Source: Pogona vitticeps (taxonomy: Eukaryota; Chordata; Lepidosauria; Squamata; Agamidae). Taken from it: 64,000 nt of DNA. The stretch spans positions 305,103,322 through 305,167,321 of the forward strand of contig NC_135783.1 in the NCBI RefSeq assembly GCF_051106095.1, read 5' to 3'. Below the pieces are notes generated by a model that did no database searches, was not told the DNA's origin, and saw nothing but the letters and a program-made list of their open reading frames with translations. Both the position numbers and the translations under genes were made by a program. Positions 23,853 to 35,028 of the stretch are shown in pieces (within the stretch, counting starts at the first letter, position 1; each line of letters starts with the position of its first letter).

Positions 23853-26382
23853 AGAGATGGGCACAAATTAAATAAGTGAATCATCAAATTCATTTTAAAA
23901 ATGTCTAATCAATCGATTCATATTTGGGCAAATCAATGCCCCTGACAAATACAAATCAATGATTTTAGGGGGGGCTATAGAATCGTCCCCCAGTCACCTA
24001 AGAACACCAGAGTTGCAGGAAATCTTCCTCTGTGTCATGTTCCTGGGGGTTACGACAGCAGAGTCCGATAAGCCAGTCCTATGTCAGGAATTCAGGGAAT
24101 GCAGAGCTGATATCCAAATATCAAAGCCAACTCACACAACGTACTCCAGGGTCAGAGTCCAAAGCCAAAACACACAACATAGTCCAGAGTCCAAAGCCAA
24201 GGGTCCAGAGAACAAGGTTCAAGGTTGTCAGGAGCATGGATGCAAGCCAGAGGTTTGACTTGTTGCTTCCATGGACTTTCAGCCATCTGAGAGCTGTTTA
24301 TATAGTAAAAACAACCCTTGAACAGCCTTTGAACTGCTGGAAGCCTTTTCATCCTGTCAGAACTCAAGGCTAGTTGATTGGATGTTTTTGCGGGCAGCCT
24401 TCAAGCGATCCTCTGACCTTTTCGTCATAAGTCTTCCCCGAAGCCTGGCCTGAAGCCTGTCTACTGGGGGAGGAGAATCTGGAGGCGATTCAGCTGTTTG
24501 TATTTCTAATCGCTCAGCATTCTTCTCAGCTACAGTTAACCCTTCAGGTTCTGGATCTTCAGCTGCGCTCATGACACTCTGCCTCCCCTCTATTATCCCT
24601 CCAAGTTTGGTGAGGATTGGATTTCAGATGTCTGAATTCTACACCTACAAAGAGGGCCCCCTCAGGAAAGTCCCCCCCCCCCAGCATCTAGAGACACCAA
24701 AATCACAGGGATTACTGATTCTTCTCTACAATCCAAGTTCAGCGAAGATTGGGTTTTTCCGAGCCAAATGCTAAAGGGCACTTTTCAGGGGTGGGGACCC
24801 ACTTTGTGCAAATATAACTTGGATGTTTGAAACCCAATAATGATAATATAATAATGTTTATTTATATTGCACTCTATACCAGAGCACATTCCAATAGTCA
24901 GAAACAGTTAAAATACAACCATAACATAATTACAGTAAAAAAAAAAATACATTAAGCAATTATCATTTAATAGTTACATGGAGGAGGACATTTCAGAAAA
25001 TGTAGTTGTAACACTTACTGAAATTTCATTTTCCACCCAACTGTTCAAGGGACAGGTGCCCTGGCCTACATTCATATAGCAGCCCTATATAAACTACAAG
25101 ATGGAAGATTGGAGATTTCTCAGAACCTCTCACTTCCCACTTCAGCTCTCTGCAGAGATGTTGCCATAGCATGAGATGAGTTTTGCATCATAGGCATGGA
25201 CAATGCAGTTATTTTAGTACATCTCTTTATTCTAATAAAGTTTTCTCTTTTTGTCTTTTTATGTATTGCTGCTGCTTCTTGGAATACCTGTAACATAATC
25301 TTTACGCTTCAGTGCCTTGTTTCAACATGTCCCAGTTTGTTTTATATACTTATCTACAACAAATGTGTTGGTATTACTTCACACAGCAGCAATGGGGGGG
25401 GGAGAGATGCATGTTTATCTGCATCCTGCAATGGTAAATAACAATTTATGCTGGCAAGCAAGAAGTTGAGGCTGTTGTGAATATTATAAGCAGATCCATT
25501 ATCACTCGAAGTAAAATATTACCTGAAATATTCTTTACAAAATATCTTTACAAAACATGGAGGGATTATAAAGTCAGGGAAAGCTCCTCTGTAATTTTAG
25601 TGTCTCTAGATGGCTGGAGAGAACTTTCCTGGGGGGTCCTCTTTGTGGGCGTGCAACTAGGATGTCCAAAAGCTAAACTTCACCAAACTTGCAGGGCTTG
25701 TAGAGGTAATATGGCTTTCCACAAAATATGGAAGCAAATCTTTCTGCCAGTTACTGTACAGCTGATTGCAGAACGTACACAGAGGCTGAAATTTGGTTGA
25801 AAGTCACAACTAGAGTACTCCCATTTGAATCAATTGCACTTAACAGAGGATTGACTCACAAATCCCCATTGATTCAATTGACTTATTCTCGCTGTGACTT
25901 AACGACTGGATTTCAGCCAGAAACTCCTCACAATAGTATGAGTTGCCAGTGTTTTAACACTCACTTTTATGTGCTCTGAGGGGACCCACTTTGTACATGC
26001 ATATCTTAGATGGCTGAAATCCAATGTTCACCAAACTTAGAGGGATTGTAGAGGACAGTCAATAGAAGTTTATCTCTAATGTTGGTTTCTTTAAGTGCTC
26101 GGGGGGGAACTTTCCTGGCGGAGTCCTCCTTGTGGGTGTATAAAAACACAGACTTCACCAAACTTGCAGGGTTTGTAAAGGAGGGCTAAGGGAAGCTTCC
26201 CTGTGAATTTGGTTTTCTCTAGGTGCTTGGAGGGGTATTTTATAGGGCTTAAAACAACAGATTGACAAATTAATTCTTCAGTTCATCAGAAAAAATCATA
26301 AATTCGTAGTTTGTGATTCATCAACCTTGATAAATCACAAATCAAAACATATAACAATTTTTCTGATTCATGTCCATCTCTA
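23853..26382. mobile_element. Large inverted-arm (fold-back) DNA element, about 2.5 kb
   Basis: The outer ends are inverted repeats: AGAGATGGGCACAAAT on the left and AGAGATGGACATGAAT on the reverse strand at the right. Inside, the left arm has blocks such as ctcaggaaagtcccc with agcatctagagacaccaaaa. The right arm repeats them in reverse (tgtctctagatggctg, gaactttcctggggggtcct) more than once with the caaacttgcaggg word, so the arms are long and internally repetitive. No transposase is seen. A solo-LTR-like block interrupts the left arm. The superfamily is unknown to me. Confidence 0.6.
24033..24576. mobile_element. Solo LTR-like insertion (LTR-retroelement fossil)
   Basis: A 544-bp block starts TGTCATG and ends CATGACA (TG...CA with 7-bp inverted ends). 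It is flanked by identical CTCTG at 24028-24032 and 24577-24581. It interrupts the left arm of the 23853-26382 element. There is no coding capacity. Size, ends and 5-bp duplication fit a solo LTR left by recombination. The family cannot be named from the sequence alone. Confidence 0.65.
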
Positions 26383-26485
26383 TTTTCAACCTTACCACCT
26401 GAATGAGGAAGAGTTACTTGGGGGAGCGGACACTAGTGAAGTTTTCTGACAAAAGTGCATTGTATAAATTAACTCTGTATTTGGT

Positions 26486-27390
26486 TGTTGCGGGTTTTTC
26501 AGGCTCTTTGGCCGTGTTCTGAAGGTTATTCTTCCTAACGTTTCGCCAGTTTCTGTAGCTGGCATCTTCAGAGGACAGCACTCTGTGCTCTGGTGTAGTT
26601 TGCTTGGGAGTGTAGTATTTATGGCTGTGAGACAGGCTTTTGTTCTATTCAGGAGATGGGTGATTAGTGTGTCTTGTTGTGGGTGTAGGGGGAGAGATTA
26701 TCTGTCACTGTGCTTGATGGGTGTCATTAGCTGGTCTTTTGTGTGTTGTGATCCCTGGTCCCTGTGGCTGGGTAGAGGTAATTGACCTTTTGCATCCTAT
26801 ATTTTTCAAAGCTGAGAGCCAAATTTTGTTGAGTTTCAAACTTTCCTCTTTTTTGTTGAAGTTCTGCTAGTGCTTGTGGATTTCAATGGCTTCCCTGTGC
26901 AGTCTGACATAATTGTTGCTGGTGTTGTCCAGTATTTCAATATTTTGAAATAGAATTTCATGTCCAGCTTGTTTTAGAGCATGTTCAGATACTGCAGATT
27001 TTCCTGGTTATTTTAGTCTGCAGTGTCTCTCATATTCTTTGATTCTGGTGTGGATGCTTCGTTTTGTGGTTCCAATGTATACCTGGCCACAACTGCAAGG
27101 TATCTGGTATGCTCCTGCAGTGGTGAGGGGGTCCCTTTTGTCCTTTGCTGACCATAACATTTGTTGTATTTTTGTGGTGAGCTTGAATACTGTTTGTAGG
27201 TTGTGTTTTTTCAAAAGTTTCCCCATGCGGTCTATGACCCCTTTGATGTATGGCAGAAATACTTTATTTGTGCGTGGCTGTTTTTCTTCTTCAGTTCAGT
27301 GTTGTTTTCTTGGTTTGATGGCTCTTGTGATTTCATCTTTGGAGTAGCCATTTGCCTGTAGGGCCCAGTTCATATGGCTGAGTTCAGTGA
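26486..27390 (-). mobile_element. Penelope-like element 3' part with GIY-YIG endonuclease
   Basis: The minus-strand frame at 27008-27226 encodes AYQIPCSCGQVYIGTTKRSI and HTRIKEYERH, a GIY-YIG-type endonuclease domain (YQI...VYIG) as found at the C-terminus of Penelope-like elements. Downstream on that strand lies the terminal block with GAACACGGCCAAAGAGCC and a hammerhead-like motif. The reverse transcriptase is almost entirely missing, so this is a 5'-truncated copy. Related ends lie at 14227 and 53264. Confidence 0.85.
26533..26575 (-). ncRNA. Hammerhead-ribozyme-like motif, Penelope-like element
   Basis: On the minus strand the order is TCCT, CTGAAGA, T, GCCAG, a nine-base loop, CTGGC, GAAA, CG, TT, AGGA. 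CTGAAGA satisfies the CUGANGA core. GCCAG/CTGGC is a five-pair stem II and TCCT/AGGA a four-pair stem I. The extra T before stem II is shared with the copy at 53375. Confidence 0.55.
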
Positions 27391-27391
27391 G

Positions 27392-28325
27392 CTTCACTGA
27401 GAAACTGAGCTTCACAGTTCCAATTTGCACGGTCTACCAGTGTTTTTTTATTATGCCTCTGTATTTGTTCACTGTAAAAACAACTAGGAAAATCAAGTGT
27501 TGGAAGTTGCGCGCCAATGTATGGGGCTGCTGTTATTTTTAATTCCACAATGCCTCTTGCCATATTGAGCCCTGTTTATGTAGGCTAATCAAGGTGGGTG
27601 GGTGGAGGGTTGGTGGTAGACAGTGTTCTGTCACCTACTGGAAACTATAAAGATGCATGTATGCATGCATGCATGCCAACATTTGCAGACTGAAGACATC
27701 ACTTCATACATATGATAGATCTGATATAATTTCCTATGTCATAATATGTTTATTAGTCTTTAATGCATTATAGGACTCTGTTGTTTTGACTGCAGCTGGC
27801 TAACCTTTCGTGTTCTCTGACAGAGCAACATGGCACAGGTGGAAGTCTAGCTACAGAAGCTGCTGGATTTGTCACATCCCAGTAGTGGCCTGTACAAAAC
27901 TTTCTAAACAGTTCTCACAAAGGAAAATATTCCTGCTCTTGGGGATATTTGTGGGCGGAATGTGTTGTTTTTATTGGCCATGTAACTACTGAGGAGAAAC
28001 AGAACTATTGATTTTTGTTGTTATTTCAAAGAACTAAGGTTGTAGATTGGCTAGCTGAGGATTTTAAAAATGAATTTCACAGCAGCAAATGCGCTTTCGT
28101 TATCAGTTTTCATGGTGGGGTGAATAAGGTTTTAAAAGCAGTATTTCTTACTTTGAAATGTTGGCTTAGAGCAACGGGCATTACAGAGCCAGCATAACTT
28201 TCAAGGGCTTTAAAGGCAAGAGTAGACAGGTCTCTGGGCACTTCATCAAGTCCCAGGGAATTACTGTCCTTGTCCAGCTGGGGAGACAAATCTCAGGACA
28301 AGTGGCACTGGAGAAGAAGCAGGTT
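27392..28325. other. Intergenic, unassigned
   Basis: No gene recognised. A short ATGC run lies near 27655-27675. Confidence 0.35.
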
Positions 28326-28329
28326 TTCA

Positions 28330-28470
28330 TAGAATCATAAAAAAGTGAACTTGGAAGGGGTCTAGAAGGCCATCAAGTCCAACCCTCTGCTCAATGCAGG
28401 AATACAATCAAAGCATATCTGCCAGGTGATTATCTAAGTTTTTCTTGAATGCCTCCAGTGTTGAGGGGTA
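28330..28470 (-). mobile_element. CR1 LINE 3' end
   Basis: agaatcataaaaaagtgaac, gaaggccatcaagtccaacc and ctctgctcaatgcaggaata are the reverse of the classical CR1 3' end, which finishes in ATTCTATGATTCT-like repeats. Confidence 0.8.
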
Positions 28471-29190
28471 TGCGGTGAGTTCCCATCATTTCCACTCATT
28501 CATAGGTGGCCCTGAAGCTCACTGGCTGAATGCAAAGGTGTTTGATTATGAATTGGGCATGTTTTCCCAGGCCTCAAGCTGTCAGCTGAAGTCTCAGGGA
28601 ATTGCTGTCTTTCTTTGGGTCTCCAAGCAGGACAAAAAAAAAGTCATGCCAAACATTGCTGGAAGAGGACCACATTTCAGTTTTATGTGTGAAATGGCTT
28701 TAAATTCTGGATACCTAGATCTATTTTTTTCAGCTAGCACTTGTTCTCATTATGAAGTTGAGTCCGTAGTACCATTTGGACTAAGGAAGTGCAGCATGTG
28801 CATCATGACTCGTGAACCTTCTTGTGGCACAGGTCCTGTCAGCTGTGGCATACCTTTGGGGCGAGGAATTCTCCATAAGCTGACACTAAGCCTTCCACAT
28901 TTCCAGGAAGCAGTAAAAAAAGGAGTTAAAAATCCTCACACATCACATGTTCTACAAATGAAGGTGCTCTAGCAGGAATGATCGCAAGTAATGGTTGCAA
29001 GTGCTGATCATATTTTACCACTTCTCTGGCCACTCCAAAATCAGACAGGTTTATCATGTTATCTCTTTTTAAATGTTTGTACCCTTTTTGTGCCATTTTA
29101 CGAGGTTAGGTTTAGCAGTGTTTCCCCAATTCTTGGCCCCTTTACCCGGATTCTCCTTCTGTCCATTTCCACAAACAGGTGGCCCAGAAA
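28471..29190. other. Intergenic with a 175-codon open frame of unknown meaning
   Basis: A + frame is open at 28445-28972, but its first codons come from the CR1 tail and the rest matches no family I know. There are no supporting splice sites. I regard it as fortuitous. Confidence 0.3.
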
Positions 29191-29192
29191 TA

Positions 29193-29471
29193 CCCTGTTT
29201 CCCCAAAAATAAGACCTAACCTGAAAATAAGCCCTAGTATGATTTTTCAGGATGCTCATAATATAAGCCCTACCCCAAAAATAAGCCCCAGTTAAGTAAA
29301 ATCCCACCCTCCACCATTGTGCAGCAACCAAAAGAAGATGACATGACTGTATTTGAATAAATGTAGATCGTTGTACGTGAAAAAAATAAAACATCTCCTG
29401 AAAATAAACCCTAATGTGTTTTTGGAGCAAAAATTAATATAAGACCCTATCTTACTTTTGGGAAAACATGG
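29193..29471. mobile_element. MITE with CCCTGTTTCCCC ends and TA target site
   Basis: The left end is CCCTGTTTCCCCAAAAATAA and the right end on the reverse strand is CCATGTTTTCCCAAAAGTAA, with TA on both sides. The interior repeats aaaataagccc and aatataagaccc words. It is non-coding, about 279 bp, a non-autonomous Tc1/mariner-type element by its TA site. Confidence 0.75.
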
Positions 29472-29889
29472 TAGTTCCACCCACTACTGACATTGATAAC
29501 ATCAGAAAGACCCCTCCCACTGACACCACAAGGGCTTACCTGCTGGCCTCAGGTGTTCTTTCCTGAAATCTCAGCCATTGGGATGGTGCTGACCTCGGAC
29601 CCCTATTCCTAAAGTTAGCATCCCAGAAAATACTACAGTGGTGCCTCAACTTACGACGATCCCGACTTACGACCAGCTCCAGACGCAAAATTTTGCTTTG
29701 ACGTGCAACTGGAGCTCCGAGTTACGACAGGAAAAAAGGTGGGGAAAAAGGCGGGGAATTCAAATGTACTAGCCATGGGTCAGTGAAGAGGCTGTTTCTT
29801 TGTACCTCTTTTGCCCCAACGATTAGAGTGTGTGTGTGTCGGAGGAGGCTTTGGTCTGCCTGGTGCTGCTTTCTGCTTCTGAGTAAGTA

Positions 29890-31239
29890 CAGTGGTGCCT
29901 CACTTAGCGACGTTAATCCGTGCAGGAAAAAACGTTGCTAAGCAATTTCATTGCTAAATGGAATTAAAAAGCCCATAGAAACGCATTCGTTTCGTTTAGT
30001 CGTTTAGTCGTGTCCGACTCTTTGTCACCCCATGGACCAGAGCATGCCAGGCTCTCCTATCTTCCACTGCCTCCCGGAGTTGTGTCAAATTCATGTTGGT
30101 TGCTTCGCAGACACTGTCCAGCCATCTCATCCTCTGTCGTCCCCTTCTCCTCTTGCCGTCGCACTTTCCTAACAACAAGGTTTTTTCCAAGGAGTCTTTT
30201 CTTTTCATGAGATGGCCAAAGTACTGGAGCCTCAGCTTCAGGATCTGTCCTTCCAATGAGCACTCAGGGTTGATTTCCTTTAGAATTGATAGGTTTGTTC
30301 TCCTTGCAGTCCAGGGGACTCTCAAGAGCCTCCTTCAGCACCACAATTCAAAGGCATCAGTACTTCGGTGGTCTGCTTTCTTTATGGTCCAGCTCTCACT
30401 TCCATACATCACAACAGGAAAAACCATACCTTTGACTATTTGGACTTTTTGTTGGCTTTTTAAGATGCTGTCAAGATTTGTCATCACTTTCCTCCCAAGA
30501 AGCAGGCGTCTTTTAATTTCGTGGCTGCTGTCTCCATCTGCAGTGATCATGGAGCCCAGGAAAATAAAATCTGTCACTACCTCCATGTCTTCCCCTTCTA
30601 TTTCCCAGGAGATGATGGGACTAGTGGCCATGATCTTAGTTTTTTTGATGTTGAGTTTCAGACCGTTTTTTGCACTCTCCTCTTTCACCCTCATTACAAG
30701 GTTCTTTAATTCCTCCTCACTTTCTGCCATCAGAGTGGTATCATCTGCATATCGGAGGTTGTTGATATTTCTTCCGGCAATCTTAATTCCAGTTTGGGAT
30801 TCTTCCATTCCAGCCTTCCGCATGATGTATTCTGCATATAAGTTAAATAAGCTGGGGGACAATATACAGCCTTGTCGTACTCCTTTCCCAATTTTGAACC
30901 AATCAGTTGTTCCATATCCAGTTCTAACTGTTGCTTCCTGCCCCTATGGGCTTCAAAACTAACCTTAAGTGAAAATCCTCCATAGGGGCGGCCATTTTTG
31001 GTGCCTCTAAAGCGGGGACACACAGCGGGCGGCCATTTTGTTTACCCAGCAGCCATTTTGAAACCGCCAATCAGCTGGCCGAAAATGGGGGCTTTGCGAT
31101 GATCGTTTCCCCGCAATCATTGCAAAGCGAATTTTCCCCATAGGGACCATCGCTAAGCGATCGCTTTTGTGATCGCTTAAACTCCGTCACTAAGCGATTT
31201 CGTCGCTCAACGGAGCGATCGCTAAGCAAGGCACCACTA
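29890..31239. mobile_element. Tigger-like MITE copy 4 (middle layer), split by BovB
   Basis: It begins CAGTGGTGCCTCACTTAGCG and ends CTAAGCAAGGCACCACTA, flanked by TA. Without the BovB insert it is about 396 bp, the family's size. GGCGGCCATTTT occurs twice in its right part. Confidence 0.85.
29987..30940 (-). mobile_element. BovB (RTE) LINE, innermost layer, long open C-terminal frame
   Basis: On the minus strand, MSPSLFNLYAEYIMRKAGME, NNLRYADDTTLMAESEEELK (the catalytic YADD) and SWEIEGEDMEVVTDFIFLGS lead to DAFELWC. Another frame continues with RVPWTARRTNLSILKEINPE and LQYFGHLMKRKDSLEKTLLL to KSRTRLND. The 3' end is the standard BovB tail. It is 5'-truncated just before the RT catalytic core. 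It is the best preserved BovB here, with a single shift separating the two long frames near 30330-30340. Confidence 0.93.
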
Positions 31240-31657
31240 TACATTTACAGGGTTTTTCAGGGTGTGTTTGGGCTGGGGGGTTATGTTTCTGTGCTGTGGT
31301 GTTTTTTGTTATGTCTTTTTTTTGTTGTGGGGTTTTGTTTTGTTTTTGTGGTTGTTGTTTTTTTGCCCCAGCACCTTGCGATGGGACTTGCATTTGTGTG
31401 TGGGGGGGGGCTGATGCGTTCCGATGGGGCTTGCATTGTTTTTTGAGGGTTTGGTGATTTTTTTCCTGTCCCCAACGTGTTCCGATGGGACTTGCAGTGT
31501 TTTTCGGGCTTTTTTGTAAAAAAAAAAATTAAGCTGTAACGGATTAATTGTGTTCCAATTACATTCCTATGGGAAATGATTCTTCGACTTATGACCATTT
31601 TGAGTTATGATCATCATTCTGGAACAGATTAAGGTCATAAGTCGAGGCACCACTGTA

Positions 31658-31880
31658 TTTGGAATATTATTGTCCATTAATAGTATCTGATGGTCAAATA
31701 GATTTGTCTTTTGAAACCCATACCTATATAACATAAGAATGTTGGAGGCATCAGAGACCATATTATATATTACTCACTAACAAGTATTCATTGCATCATC
31801 TCTGGATCCCTCTAGTGGCCAGTTCTGGTAATATGTGTGAAAATAGTTTTTTCTGGGTTTTTTTTCCACTGCAGTCGTAA
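31658..31880. other. Intergenic, short unassigned stretch
   Basis: No feature recognised. Confidence 0.3.
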
Positions 31881-32148
31881 GATCGAAATCAACGTGACAG
31901 AGTGAGCCCCTGTCGCCTGCCAACCTAGCGGTTCAAAAGCATGCAAAAATGTAAGTAGATAAATAGGTACCACCTCGGTGGGAAGGTAAACGGCGTTCTG
32001 TGTCTACTTACGCTGGCCATGTGACCACAGAAGATTGTCTGCGGACAAACACTAGCTCTATGGGTTGGAAACGGAGATGAGCACCGCTGCTTAGAATCGG
32101 ACACGACTGGACAAAATTGTCAAGGGGAACCTTTACCTTTGATAGTCC
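31881..32148 (+). repeat. tRNA-derived squamate SINE
   Basis: cctgccaacctagcggttca, gtagataaataggtaccacc, ggaaggtaaacggcgttctg, gccatgtgaccacagaagat and aatcggacacgactggacaa occur in order. This is a well-preserved copy of an abundant squamate SINE ending ggggaacctttaccttt. Confidence 0.8.
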
Positions 32149-32149
32149 T

Positions 32150-33486
32150 CCAATCCTTGTGCAAATGGAGGATGCTTAATCACAGTGAAAGTAGGTTGTA
32201 GTGCATATTGGTCTTTATGCTGGGTATCTTTCTTGCTAGAAGTAGCATGAAAGCCCAAATGGTCACATTGAAAGCCTAGTGTGAAAACTGGCAGCTCGGC
32301 ATCAATTATTCCTCAATGGTGCACTCAGTGAGAACTGATAATGTGCCATATGAGACCCATCGGTACCCCAAGTATTAAGTTTCTGCATAATTTATTTCTC
32401 CTACTTTGCTTCATTCAGATCATCCTCCCATCTACAAGGATGGGCAATCCTTTTCTGTATCAGGTGTGATTGGATCATTCACTCAGTCATTCCCATTGCA
32501 AAGATGCAACAAAATGACCCAATCCTAGGGGAGGTTATGTGCCACATCACTGCATGAGTCACTGCTTTGTATTCATTTCTGTCCAATTGGTAGGCATGAC
32601 CAGAACAGTGACTAATGCAGAAGAAACACTGTGGGAGTGGACTCCTGTGAGATTGATCATCTGATTATTATTCAATTTCAAAAGGAAACATCTGCATTGA
32701 GATATTAAGAATTAGTTTTAATTCAAAATGTCTCTCAGCTTCAGAAGCCTTGTGAACACTGGACTGGAGAGCATGAAACAACATAATTAGCTTTCTATAC
32801 ACTGATTTCAAAGGGCCAGCCATACTCATCTATAGCCTGTGGGAGCAAAACTGACAAGGAGGTTGTTTAAAACAACAAGTTGTCTTTAGCTCAGACTTTG
32901 TGGATTGTAATCCTCACCTTCAGGTATCGCCTAAAGAAGTGGGTTGTTGTCCTGAGAAGCCTATTGCCGAATAAAATCCATTAGACATAAAGTGAAACAG
33001 CACCATTGTTTTAGCTCTGTACCCATTGGGTAATCATCCTCAGTTTCTCTTTTTCCAAAGTTGAGAAGTGAGCACCATCATCCCTGGTCATGAGGGCACT
33101 TTTCAGAGACTTGGGAAACGTCCATGGTACAAAAAAATAGGAAATACATTATGAGTTGTATCCTAGTGTGTCCACTGGATAGTAATATAAGATGGCACTG
33201 CTTGAACAAATGATGCTTTTGTTAAAGTGGAGAGTGTATTTTCTCTACGGAGATCTCCACTGGCAAAATATTAATGTTTCTGCAAGTGCCAGAGTCCTAT
33301 ATCCCTAGGTTGGCAAGACTTTCCACTCAGTCGAAGTAGAAGTGGATACTGCAACCCTCCCAAAGCCCATTGGGGACATAATAAGTTCTATAGTTATGGA
33401 ATACTGGCCAACGCTTGGGAAGGGGCAGAAAATTTAGGATCAGAAGATTGAAATGAAATATCCTGAAGAGCAGCACAATACACTGC
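32150..33486. other. Intergenic, unassigned
   Basis: No gene or named repeat recognised. Confidence 0.35.
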
Positions 33487-33640
33487 AATGTTGTTGTTGT
33501 TGTCTCAACTTATTTACCATGCCATACACTACTAGACCAATCGCTGGGTGGTTTACAACACAATCATGCAAGGAGTACTCCCTCTCCCCACACCAGTGAA
33601 GCTGGGTACTCATCATTCCCACATGTTTAATCAGGGAAAT
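33487..33640 (-). repeat. L2 tail joined to SINE fragment
   Basis: A GTT run, then tttaccatgccatacactac and ggtggtttacaaca resemble the reversed L2 terminal block. caccagtgaagctgggtact resembles a SINE body. Strongly diverged. Confidence 0.4.
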
Positions 33641-34133
33641 CAAAATGTAAAACCTCTGACGGAGAATTTAATTGGACAGAGATAAAGATCAAGAATTGCT
33701 CGTTCAGTGATGGTAAAGATGAAATGCTTTCCCCAATTTTTCCTTAGCCAATTCTAGCTTTGTTCTCCTTTCAGTTCAGCAGGAAGCCAATTTTCTAACG
33801 AGCTTGGGTAAAGAAGACTGCCTTTCCAAGCGCTCTAAAGCAGCTGCCCTGAGAACACCCCATTCATAGCAATTATCTTGTCCTGCCAGGAATCCTTGCA
33901 GGAGTTCAGGCAGATACTGTATATACTTGCTATGCTAGCTGTGACATGAACAGCCTTCTTTTCACTTCAGTAGTATAGAACATATGTTCTTGAATGTATA
34001 GAATTAGGCTTTGACTATCACAGCTTGACATAATTGAAAGAGGAGATTTTCCCCCCTATGATTTCAGAGGAACAAAGGTTGACATTATTTAATTCAAAAG
34101 GTTACCATCTTTCATAAATAGTGGAAAGCATTC

Positions 34134-34995
34134 ATAGGTAATTCATAGGTGCATTTGGTGGGGACATGGGAGATGGCCTTCTCTGTTGCAGTTTCCAGAC
34201 TCTGAAATCCCTCCCGCTGGAAGGTAGGTTGGCCCCATCTTTGCTGTCCTTCCTCAGACAAAGACCTTTCTCTTCAGGTGATTTTCTCTGCCGGAATAGC
34301 TGGCTAAATTGTGTTTTTTAATGGATTTTTGTGTCTTACTGCTTCAAATGTGTTTTGCTGTTGCTTATATTATTTGATTGGGCAACCTCCCTGGTAGATG
34401 GTGGGAGAGCTGTAGATGTAATATATCTTGACTTCAACAAAGCCTTTGACAAAGTGCACCATATTCTGATTAGCAAGCTAACTAGGTGTGGGCTGGACAG
34501 TGTCAGGTGGATACACAGAATCACATTCAGAAAGTGCTTATCCATGGCTCCTTCTCAAACTGGGAAAAGGTAACAAGTGGGACACCCCAAGTCTCAGTCC
34601 TGGGCCCCATGTTCTTCAACATTTTTATAATGACTTGGATGAGGGAATGCAGGGAATAATCTAATCTATGGAGGAGACAAAATTGGGTGGAATAGGTAAC
34701 AATGCAACCAATTACTTTGGGAGGTGAGCGCTCCAACTCTGGAGGCATTCAAAAGAAAATTGGACAATCATCTGTCACATCTGCTTTGATTTGTATTCCT
34801 GCATTGAGCAGTGGATTGGACTCGATGGCCTCCTAGGTCCCTTCAAACTCAATTATTCTATGATTCTGTAGATTCTATTATGGTATTTGTTTCATCCTTT
34901 TTATTAGTTGTATATTCAGTGTTGTAAGCCAACTTGGGTCCTTTTATGGAGGAAGGTGGGGGCAAAATATTTTAAATAAATAAATAAATAATCAC
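34134..34995 (+). mobile_element. L2 LINE 3' end interrupted by CR1
   Basis: The left piece (ggagatggccttctctgttg, aatccctcccgctggaag, gacaaagacctttctcttca) and the right piece (ttgtaagccaacttgggtcc ... aaataaataaataa) are consecutive parts of an L2 3' end. A CR1 segment (34370-34868) lies between them. Confidence 0.65.
34370..34868 (+). mobile_element. CR1 LINE fragment with RT motif
   Basis: It encodes SLVDGGRAVDVIYLDFNKAF then DKVHHILISKL, the CR1 RT motif. This is followed by DNA for the VPQGSVLGP-like box (caagtctcagtcctgggccc). It then jumps to the CR1 3' end (attggactcgatggcctcct, ending attctatgattctg). Internal sequence is lost between the two parts. Confidence 0.8.
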
Positions 34996-35028
34996 AGTAT
35001 AACACAAATAAAGTCTAGTGCTAACTGG

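Larger units (their letters stand above)
29636..31655. mobile_element. Tigger-like element (outermost of a three-layer nest)
   Basis: It begins CAGTGGTGCCTCAACTTACG and ends with its complement CATAAGTCGAGGCACCACTG, with TA on each side. Its own sequence is 29636-29887 and 31242-31655. The centre is displaced by the MITE at 29890-31239. The right part holds T/G-rich runs and no transposase is seen. The termini are related to, but distinct from, the shorter MITE family. Confidence 0.82.

Noticed and set aside
28445-28972. 175-codon + strand open frame
   Set aside because: Its start lies in a CR1 tail and the remainder has no recognisable family, motif or splice context. It is probably fortuitous.
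30093-30962. 289-codon + strand open frame
   Set aside because: It is the antisense shadow of the minus-strand BovB copy. The real signal (YADD and the BovB C-terminal motifs) is on the minus strand.
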